This document shows, piece after piece, positions 6,042-11,562 of a stretch of DNA of 11,562 nucleotides. A model generated the notes under the pieces. The model saw nothing but the letters and a program-made list of their open reading frames with translations, was not told the DNA's origin and searched no databases. How positions within the stretch are numbered: the first letter of the stretch is position 1; each line of letters begins with the position of its first letter. The position numbers and the translations under genes were made by a program. This DNA comes from VFKE01 sp031400955 (GTDB lineage Bacteria; Verrucomicrobiota; Verrucomicrobiia; Verrucomicrobiales; Verrucomicrobiaceae): positions 1 to 11,562 of the forward strand of contig JANNQW010000275.1 of NCBI GenBank assembly GCA_031400955.1, in the 5' to 3' direction.

Positions 6042-9000
6042 TTCACATTCGCCGATCGCGGCTTTGCGCTTTTGCTCGGCGAGCCAGAGTTTGTATTCTT
6101 CTGGATCGGCGGGAACGATGCCGGGGGCTTCGACCGTTGCCTCAGTTGCGCGCGAGGAGGTGGCTTTGGTGATGTTGCTGGCGCTGGGGGTGCGGAGATA
6201 ATAGGTGGTCTTCAAGCCTTTACGCCAGGCGGCGCGATACATGTGGCTGAGGCTGCGCATGTCGCTGCTGGCGAAGAACAGGTTCACGGACTGGCTCTGG
6301 TCGATCCACTTCTGACGACGTGCGGCGGCATCGAGGATGTAGTTGTAATCGACGCCATAAGCAGTGGCATATTTGCGTTTCAAATCAGCGGGGATTTCGT
6401 CGATGCCGCTGAGTTCGCCGTCGTGATACTTGATCTGCTGGCGAGTTTCTTCGTTCCACAGACCGCGTTTCTTGAGATCCTTCACGAGGTAGGTGTTGAG
6501 AACGAAGAAATTCCCACTGAGGTTGCCCTTGGCGAAGGCGTTGGTGAAGAGGGGCTCGATGCAGGGACTGCTGCCCATGATGTTGCTGATGGTGGCGGTG
6601 GGGGCGATGGCGATCACGTTGCTGTTGCGCATGCCGTGGGTGGCAATTTTTTCTCTGACCTTGGTCCAATCCATCCGGCCGCCACGGGGGACGTCGATGG
6701 GTTCGCCGCGCTCCTGCTCCAGCAAGTCCAGCGTGTCCTGCGGAAGGAGCCCGCGGGACCATTTGCTGCCGTCGTAGGTGGAATATTTTCCCCGCTCGGC
6801 GGCGAGGTCGCTGCTGGCCTCGTAGGCGTAGTAAGCCACGGCTTCCATAATTTCGTCGTTGAACTCCACGGCTTCCTTGGAGGCAAAGGGAAGCCCCTTG
6901 CGATAGAGCGCGTATTGCAGGCCCATGACGCCGAGCCCGATGGGGCGGTGGCGCATGTTGGCACGCTTCGCCGCTTCGGTTGGATAGAAGTTGATGTCGA
7001 TCACGTTGTCCAAAGCGCGGACGGCGAAGCGGATGGTCTCGCGCAGTTTCACATGATCGATGTTCGCAGCTTCATCGAGATGGCTGTCGATAAGAATGGA
7101 GCCGAGATTGCAGACTGCAGTTTCATCAGAGCCGGTGTTGAGCGTGATCTCGGTGCAGAGATTGCTGCTGTGGATGACGCCGCAGTGATCCTGGGGGCTG
7201 CGGACGTTGCAGGGATCCTTGAAGGTGATCCAGGGATGGCCGGTCTCGAAAAGCGACTTGAGCATGTTTTTCCACAACTCCACGGCGGGAACCTGGCGGC
7301 TGAAGATTTTTCCCTGCTGGGCGAGAGCTTCGTATTGCAGGTAAAGCGTTTCAAACTTGCTGCCGTAGGTATCGTGGAGATCGGGCACTTCGTTACTGCG
7401 GAAGAGCGTCCAGTGCTCACGCTTCTCCATGCGTTTCATGAACAAGTCCGGAACCCAGTTCGCGGTGTTCATGTCATGGGTGCGGCGGCGTTCGTCGCCA
7501 ACGTTTTTGCGCAGATCGAGGAACTCCTCGATGTCGTTGTGCCAGGTTTCGAGGTAGGCGCAGCCTGAGCCTCGACGTTTGCCGCCTTGGTTGACGGCGA
7601 CGAGCTGGTCGTTGTGGAGCTTGAGGAAGGGAATGACGCCCTGAGATTCGCCGTTGGTGCCCTTGATGTAGCCGCCGGAGCCTCGGACTGATGTCCAGGA
7701 TCCGCCCAGGCCGCCGGCCCACTTGGAGAGGAAGGCGTTCTCCGCGATGCCGCGGATCATGATGGACTCGATGCTGTCATCCACTTTGTAGAGATAGCAT
7801 GAGGAGAGCTGGGAGTGCAGGGTGCCGCTGTTAAACAAGGTCGGCGTGCTGGAGCAGAAGCGGCGGCCTTTGTAAAGGCGGTAGAGCGCAATGATTTTAT
7901 CGGTCGGATCGGTCTCCTGCACGAAAAGCCCCATGGCAACACGCATCCAGAAAAGTTGGGGCGTCTCCAGTCGGCGCGAGGGCTTGGCCTTTTTGTCCAC
8001 GATGAGATAGCGATCGTAGAGAGTCTGAATACCGAGGAAATCGAATTCCATGTCCGCGCTGGGATCGAGTGCAGCGGAAAGTTTTTCGAGGTCCAACTGC
8101 TGGAGGCGCGGATTGTAACGCTCGATTTCGACGCCGCGCTGGAGGTTGCGCTTGAAGACGCGGCGATGGAATTCAGCGAGGGCGCCGATGCCATCACGCA
8201 GGATGTCCCAGCCGAGGACTTCTTCGTAAATGTAGGTGAGCAGAATTCGCGCGGCGAATTTTGTAAAATCCGCATCCTGCTCCATGAGCGATTTGGCATT
8301 GAGGATGACCGTCTGCTTGAGGTGTTCGTAGGTGATCTCGCCGGTGAGCGAGCGTCGCAGTTCGTGCTCGATCTCGGCGCGCGTCAGGCAAAGGTCGAGG
8401 CCCAGGATCGCATAATCGACGCGCTTTTTTAGATCGACGCCGTCCCAGAGAATGGTCGTTTTGTCATCGATGCGGACGACGACCATTTCCTGCTGGCCGC
8501 TTTCATCCGCCAATTCGCTGACGCGCGATGCCGCCTCGCGCGCCTCGCGGTCGCGACCGTCCACGCGCATGGCGCGGAACTGGATGTAAGCCTTGGCCAC
8601 GCGGTAGTGACCCTGACGCATGAGTTCTTCTTCCACCAGATCCTGCACCTGCTCGATGTGAATATGCTGGGCGCTCTCCGCGATCATGCGCTGGGTGACG
8701 GCTTCGGAAATGAGGCGGGCTGGCGCGGCATCCTGCTCCAGGGAGACAAAGGCCTTGCACACAGCGGACTCGATCTTATTGGGATTCCATGACGCCATGC
8801 TTCCGTTGCGCCGTATGACCTTGGTGGGCACCAGCAGGCTCATGGGGGTGGAAGAACTGGTGGCGGAAAGGTTTTCAAAGCGCTGCCGGCGGGCGATGAC
8901 GCTGCGGGCGACGGCGTGCTCGTTCTGACGGACCAGCACATATTCGATGGCATGATATATATCCTGCGCGGTGAGAGCTTCAGCGCCGCCACCCAGTTGT

Positions 9001-9332
9001 TGCGCGACCAAAAGCGCCCGCTCGTGCAACTCCTGCGCCACCTGAAGGCTGAAGAAGCGCACGCGCACCTGATTCTCCTCGGTGAAGATGTCCGTCTCGT
9101 CCTTATTGCGGGCCAGCAGCAAGTCGGCGAGCGCGTTGCCGATGGTCTCGGCGATTTCACCGAGATCGAAATCGCGATGTTCGTCGAGCACCCGGACCTT
9201 GAATGAAGTGGCACCGTTGGCATCACCGCCACAGGCTACGCCGCGCCAGTCGAAGCGTGGCTTTTCATCTTTTGAGATTCCGAGAAGACGTTTCAGCTCC
9301 TGGTCTTCCTTATAAACGTGGGATGCGATCAT
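6030..9332 (-). CDS. nrdA: Ribonucleoside-diphosphate reductase, large (alpha) subunit with repeated ATP cones
   Basis: Catalytic subunit of an aerobic class I ribonucleotide reductase, reducing NDPs to dNDPs in the cytoplasm. It has 1100 residues against about 760 in E. coli; the excess is N-terminal. Residues 167-258 form a clear ATP-cone (VIRRNGSMASWNPNKIESAV, then VEEELMRQGHYRVAKAYIQFR). About 43-152 (ending ARSVIARRQRF) and 283-372 look like degenerate cones, the latter running into the usual N-terminal RNR domain. The catalytic core is complete: C512 in SQLSSCYL and C741 in ETAVCNLGSI (redox pair), N724-C726-E728 in NLCTE (thiyl radical site and partners), Y1044-Y1045 in TTYYLRT (radical transfer), and a C-terminal C1096/C1099 CxxC swinging-arm pair. 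The ATP cone usually senses ATP/dATP to set overall activity. nrdB lies 120 bp upstream on the same strand, probably in the same transcript. No strong Shine-Dalgarno is seen before ATG 9332. Confidence 0.97.
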   Translation of the reverse strand: MIASHVYKEDQELKRLLGISKDEKPRFDWRGVACGGDANGATSFKVRVLDEHRDFDLGEIAETIGNALADLLLARNKDETDIFTEENQVRVRFFSLQVAQELHERALLVAQQLGGGAEALTAQDIYHAIEYVLVRQNEHAVARSVIARRQRFENLSATSSSTPMSLLVPTKVIRRNGSMASWNPNKIESAVCKAFVSLEQDAAPARLISEAVTQRMIAESAQHIHIEQVQDLVEEELMRQGHYRVAKAYIQFRAMRVDGRDREAREAASRVSELADESGQQEMVVVRIDDKTTILWDGVDLKKRVDYAILGLDLCLTRAEIEHELRRSLTGEITYEHLKQTVILNAKSLMEQDADFTKFAARILLTYIYEEVLGWDILRDGIGALAEFHRRVFKRNLQRGVEIERYNPRLQQLDLEKLSAALDPSADMEFDFLGIQTLYDRYLIVDKKAKPSRRLETPQLFWMRVAMGLFVQETDPTDKIIALYRLYKGRRFCSSTPTLFNSGTLHSQLSSCYLYKVDDSIESIMIRGIAENAFLSKWAGGLGGSWTSVRGSGGYIKGTNGESQGVIPFLKLHNDQLVAVNQGGKRRGSGCAYLETWHNDIEEFLDLRKNVGDERRRTHDMNTANWVPDLFMKRMEKREHWTLFRSNEVPDLHDTYGSKFETLYLQYEALAQQGKIFSRQVPAVELWKNMLKSLFETGHPWITFKDPCNVRSPQDHCGVIHSSNLCTEITLNTGSDETAVCNLGSILIDSHLDEAANIDHVKLRETIRFAVRALDNVIDINFYPTEAAKRANMRHRPIGLGVMGLQYALYRKGLPFASKEAVEFNDEIMEAVAYYAYEASSDLAAERGKYSTYDGSKWSRGLLPQDTLDLLEQERGEPIDVPRGGRMDWTKVREKIATHGMRNSNVIAIAPTATISNIMGSSPCIEPLFTNAFAKGNLSGNFFVLNTYLVKDLKKRGLWNEETRQQIKYHDGELSGIDEIPADLKRKYATAYGVDYNYILDAAARRQKWIDQSQSVNLFFASSDMRSLSHMYRAAWRKGLKTTYYLRTPSASNITKATSSRATEATVEAPGIVPADPEEYKLWLAEQKRKAAIGECEACQ

Positions 9333-9452
9333 GATGGTTGGATGGGACTGGTGGTTGCTGGAGTGGGAGTTTCCCAGGGGAGTTTAAATGGCGGTTGAAA
9401 AATTTAGCAGAGCAGGGCGCGGAGTGTAGGGAGTCGGCAGTGAAGTGCAATC

Positions 9453-10538
9453 CTAGAGATCGTCATCGTGCGTTTCCACAAGCGAGGAGCGCTTTTTGTA
9501 ATCGGTGACCGTGCCTTCGAAGAAGTTCTGCTCCTTCTTCATGTCCATCATCTCAGCCAGCCAAGGCAGTGGGCATTTTATTTGCGGATTGAACGGAGGC
9601 AGCCCGACGCTGATGAGCCGCTGATCGGCGATGTAATCGATGTAGCGCTCGAACTCATCCGCCGTGAGTCCGACCGCAGCGATGGGAAGGCAGTCGCGGA
9701 TGAACTCCTTCTCGAGCGCGACCGCTTCCTTCATGAGATCCACCAGCTCCTCGCGAAACTCCGGCGTCCATATCTCCGGATTCTCGTCCACCAAGTCCAT
9801 GAACAGGTTGCGGAAGACCTTGATGTGATTGCTCTCATCCCGCAGTGTGTAACGGAACATGGTGCCGATGCCGGGAAATTTATTCTGTCGATAGAGGCTA
9901 AGGATCATTCCAAACAATCCATAAAACTGCGTGCCCTCCATGCACTGCCCAAAGACGAAGATGTTCCGTGCCAGAAGTTTTTTGTTCTCCGGCAAGGTAA
10001 GATCAAGGTCGCGGCGCAGCGCATTCGAGGTGCGGGTGACGAACTCGTTCTTCTTTACGATGGTGGGGATATCTTCAAACATCGCTTCGCACTCGTGCGG
10101 ATTGATGCCGAGTGACGAAATCATGTAAAGCAGCGAATCCGCATGAATGTTTTCTTCATGAGCGTGACGGCCGAGAACGAGCTTTAGTTCCGGGGCAGTA
10201 ACAAGCTCGCGCACCACGTGCTGGACGTTGTCACCCACGATGCCTTCGGCGGCGGAGAAATAGCCGATGCCCATCATGATGATCCAGCGTTCCGTATCCG
10301 ACAAAACACCAGCCGAGCGCCACAACTCGATGTCCTTCTGCATCTGGATGTCTTCGGGCTCCCAGTGATTGGCCTTCATATCCCGATATAGATCGTAGGC
10401 CCACGCATACTTCAGCGGGAGCAGATTAAATGTCATGCTCTTGCGTCCGTTGATGACGCGCTTGGCTTCGTAAGCTGCCTCGGCTTTGTCCTCATCAAGG
10501 ACAAAGCGCCGATGGCCAATTTCATAGACTTTTTCCAT
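9453..10538 (-). CDS. nrdB: Ribonucleoside-diphosphate reductase, small (beta) subunit, class Ic-like
   Basis: Radical-generating partner of NrdA, 361 residues. All six metal ligands can be placed: E98 in SAAEGIVG, E129 and H132 in EENIH, E201 in CMEGTQFY, E235 and H238 in RDESNH. The first ligand is Glu, as in Chlamydia, rather than the Asp of E. coli. The position of the stable tyrosyl radical (E. coli Y122, Chlamydia F127) is L136, codon CTG at 10131-10133. Residues of the chlamydial electron-transfer path are kept: W59 in NHWEPEDI, Y230 five residues before E235, and Y347 near the C-terminus. These traits point to class Ic, in which a Mn(IV)/Fe(III) centre replaces the tyrosyl radical; metal identity cannot be read from sequence. 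The start is ATG 10538. It precedes nrdA by 120 bp, giving the order B-A. Paired NrdR-like boxes lie upstream. Confidence 0.96.
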   Translation of the reverse strand: MEKVYEIGHRRFVLDEDKAEAAYEAKRVINGRKSMTFNLLPLKYAWAYDLYRDMKANHWEPEDIQMQKDIELWRSAGVLSDTERWIIMMGIGYFSAAEGIVGDNVQHVVRELVTAPELKLVLGRHAHEENIHADSLLYMISSLGINPHECEAMFEDIPTIVKKNEFVTRTSNALRRDLDLTLPENKKLLARNIFVFGQCMEGTQFYGLFGMILSLYRQNKFPGIGTMFRYTLRDESNHIKVFRNLFMDLVDENPEIWTPEFREELVDLMKEAVALEKEFIRDCLPIAAVGLTADEFERYIDYIADQRLISVGLPPFNPQIKCPLPWLAEMMDMKKEQNFFEGTVTDYKKRSSLVETHDDDL

Positions 10539-10650
10539 TTTTTTGGGAGCGATTGGGGAGTGGTTGATGCAACTTGAATTGTGACAGATTCGTAGCGTTT
10601 ATCCTTGATTTCGCGAGCAACTCAAGAACGGCGAGTATTGTTTATAACCA

Positions 10651-10692
10651 CCATATCTAGGTTGCGCGGTTGTGACTATGCACAACATCTTG
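10651..10692 (-). promoter_or_regulatory. Paired NrdR-box-like operator upstream of nrdBA
   Basis: Two copies of a 10-bp core sit exactly 32 bp apart: ccatatctag (10651-10660) and caacatcttg (10683-10692). Against the palindromic NrdR consensus core CwAtATaTwG each matches eight of ten positions, with partial matches in the flanks. Known NrdR operators are tandem boxes about three helical turns (31-32 bp) apart in front of ribonucleotide reductase genes, so spacing and location support the call. They lie 113-154 bp upstream of the nrdB start. nrdR itself is not in the window. Confidence 0.6.
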
Positions 10693-10703
10693 TGGTATTC
10701 CAA
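10675..10703 (-). promoter_or_regulatory. Candidate nrdBA promoter overlapping an NrdR-like box
   Basis: On the minus strand TTGGAA (10698-10703) and CATAGT (10675-10680) are separated by 17 bp, each matching the sigma70 hexamer at four of six positions. One NrdR-like box would lie in the spacer and the other just downstream of the start of transcription, a layout suited to repression. Both hexamers are weak; another pair nearer the gene (TTGAGT, 16 bp, GATAAA, near 10600-10630) is as plausible. Confidence 0.25.
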
Positions 10704-11021
10704 GAAAAAACTCTAATACACCGCTTCAATTCGCATGGCACTAGCTCATGGCGTAAATTTAATTTTTTTTGCGTGAAAAATCCGCCCTTGCGAATCATTT
10801 GCGCAAGCTGTCCGGACACCCTCTTAGACCGTTCGTGAACCCGCTTACTGCTCAAGGCTTTTACATTTCAAAAGAACGACCCGCAAGTCCCCGGTCGATC
10901 CCCATGAATGCGCTCGTATTGCCCGTTCCAACAGTCAAAAAACTCACCAGACCGCCGCGTCGTGGCGACATTCTCAAGCTTGCAAAATCATGACTGAGGC
11001 TGTAACAGGCTCAGTAAATCC

Positions 11022-11110
11022 GGAAGGGTGGCTGAGTGGTTTAAGGCACTCGATTCGAAATCGAGCGTAGTCAAAAGCTACCGTGGGTTCGACTCCCACC
11101 CCTTCCGCCA
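11022..11110 (+). tRNA. tRNA-Ser(CGA)
   Basis: Complete 89-nt type II tRNA with encoded CCA. The acceptor stem is GGAAGGG/CCCTTCC (11022-11028 and 11100-11106), with discriminator G and CCA at 11108-11110. The anticodon stem is CTCGA/TCGAG with loop TTCGAAA, giving anticodon CGA at 11056-11058, which reads UCG serine codons. The long variable arm (gtagt, caaaa loop, gctac) is typical of serine tRNAs, and the T arm is GTGGG-TTCGACT-CCCAC. It is intact. No integrase or duplicated 3' end nearby suggests use as an attachment site. Confidence 0.97.
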
Positions 11111-11148
11111 GCAAAACCTATCTGGCCACCCTGCCCTGCCATCACGAC

Positions 11149-11523
11149 ATGACAATCAGGATTAAATTCAGGAAATTCTTCCACCTGATTCCATGCTTCA
11201 TGATGGCGCTGCTGTCCGCCACGACCATCGCGGCCGATTCAGTAATAGGAATCGGCGTGATGCTGAAGACCACCGAAGACGAGAAAACACCCGTGGTGAT
11301 CCAAGTGCTACCCAACTCGCCGGCAGAGATTGCAGGCTTGCCTCTGGGGGCCGCCATCGAAAAAGTCAACGGCGTCAAGACCGCAGGAAGGACGCTGGAA
11401 GAATGCATCGCCCTGATCCGGGGGCCGGAAGGAATCCCCGTGCTGCTTGAATTCATCGATCCCACGACCGGTAAGTCGAAAAAGTTAATGATCGTTCGCA
11501 GGAAGCTCGAGATGGGAAATTGA
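11149..11523 (+). CDS. Small exported PDZ-domain protein
   Basis: 124-residue protein with a basic N-terminus (MTIRIKFRKF), a hydrophobic core and a likely signal-peptidase cut after A29 (TTIAA/DSV). The mature part is almost entirely one PDZ domain (about residues 33-118): a GIGVML peptide-binding loop at 34-39, VVIQVLPNSPAEIAGLPLGAAIEKVNGV, a helix RTLEECIALIRGPEGIPV, and a final strand KKLMIVRRKL. It resembles the PDZ of C-terminal processing proteases (CtpA/Prc), but no protease domain follows; the stop comes four residues after the last strand. A lone periplasmic PDZ probably binds exposed C-termini or serves as an adaptor, but no partner is visible. ATG 11149 was chosen because the open frame upstream runs into the tRNA, which ends 38 bp before. 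The domain assignment is firm; the function is unknown. Confidence 0.85.
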   Translation: MTIRIKFRKFFHLIPCFMMALLSATTIAADSVIGIGVMLKTTEDEKTPVVIQVLPNSPAEIAGLPLGAAIEKVNGVKTAGRTLEECIALIRGPEGIPVLLEFIDPTTGKSKKLMIVRRKLEMGN

Positions 11524-11562
11524 ATAGCCGGAAAAAGCGAATGTAGGCGAAAACAGGATTAT

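Larger units (their letters stand above)
10539..11021. other. Intergenic region between nrdB and tRNA-Ser
   Basis: This 483-bp gap holds the presumed nrdBA control region on its nrdB side: two NrdR-like boxes and a weak promoter candidate. It also contains a run of eight T at about 10763-10770 without an adjacent strong stem. The open frames present start at TTG, have low-quality composition and resemble no family I know. The part from about 10770 to 11021 shows no feature I can support apart from being upstream of the tRNA. Confidence 0.7.

Noticed and set aside
5997..7568. A 523-codon open frame on the plus strand opposite the 3' half of nrdA
   Set aside because: It is the antisense of strongly conserved NrdA codons. 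Its low-complexity product, rich in Gly, Ala, Val and Asp, resembles no family and is explained by GC-biased third positions.
10787..10807. cttgcg...cgcaag inverted repeat near the run of T in the intergenic region
   Set aside because: 6-bp arms with a 9-base loop, and the T run lies about 17 bases to the side; too weak for a terminator or operator call.
10605..10993. Short frames in the nrdB-tRNA gap, including a 29-codon ATG frame at 10904-10993
   Set aside because: The longer ones depend on TTG starts without ribosome binding sites and overlap the control region. The 29-residue peptide (MNALVLPVPTVKK...) is not recognisable and lacks a Shine-Dalgarno sequence.
11022..11110. tRNA-Ser as an integration site for a mobile element
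   Set aside because: The tRNA is intact, and no integrase, phage gene or duplicated tRNA 3' end is visible in the window.

Overview
The window looks like chromosomal housekeeping DNA from a GC-rich PVC-superphylum bacterium, most likely Verrucomicrobiota. Three things suggest this. There is a fused uroporphyrinogen-III methyltransferase/synthase. The class I ribonucleotide reductase is of chlamydial type: a multi-cone large subunit and a tyrosine-less small subunit. hemC carries an in-frame palindromic repeat encoding TGFQPV..TGILPV, a peptide I associate from memory with Verrucomicrobiota genomes. The lineage is an inference; no marker gene settles it.

Layout. (1) 1-4342, tetrapyrrole region: hemC (+) and a cobA-hemD fusion (+) flank a secreted alpha/beta-hydrolase with a C-terminal LamG-like domain on the opposite strand. 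HemC makes hydroxymethylbilane. The HemD half closes it to uroporphyrinogen III, and the CobA half methylates that to precorrin-2 for siroheme or cobalamin. (2) 4361-5964: a receiver-domain response regulator (-) diverges from a BirA-type biotin ligase without a DNA-binding domain (+). (3) 6030-10538: an nrdB-nrdA unit (-), preceded by two NrdR-like boxes exactly 32 bp apart. (4) 10539-11021: a 483-bp gap with those regulatory sites and no credible gene. (5) 11022-11562: tRNA-Ser(CGA) and a small exported PDZ protein (+).

I see no defence locus, phage, CRISPR, integrase or transposase, and no convincing new multi-gene system. The signals most worth following are two different double-hairpin repeats sitting in frame inside essential genes (hemC and birA), and the small ribonucleotide reductase subunit, where leucine replaces both the classical radical tyrosine and the chlamydial phenylalanine. 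The paired NrdR boxes give a concrete regulatory prediction for nrdBA.
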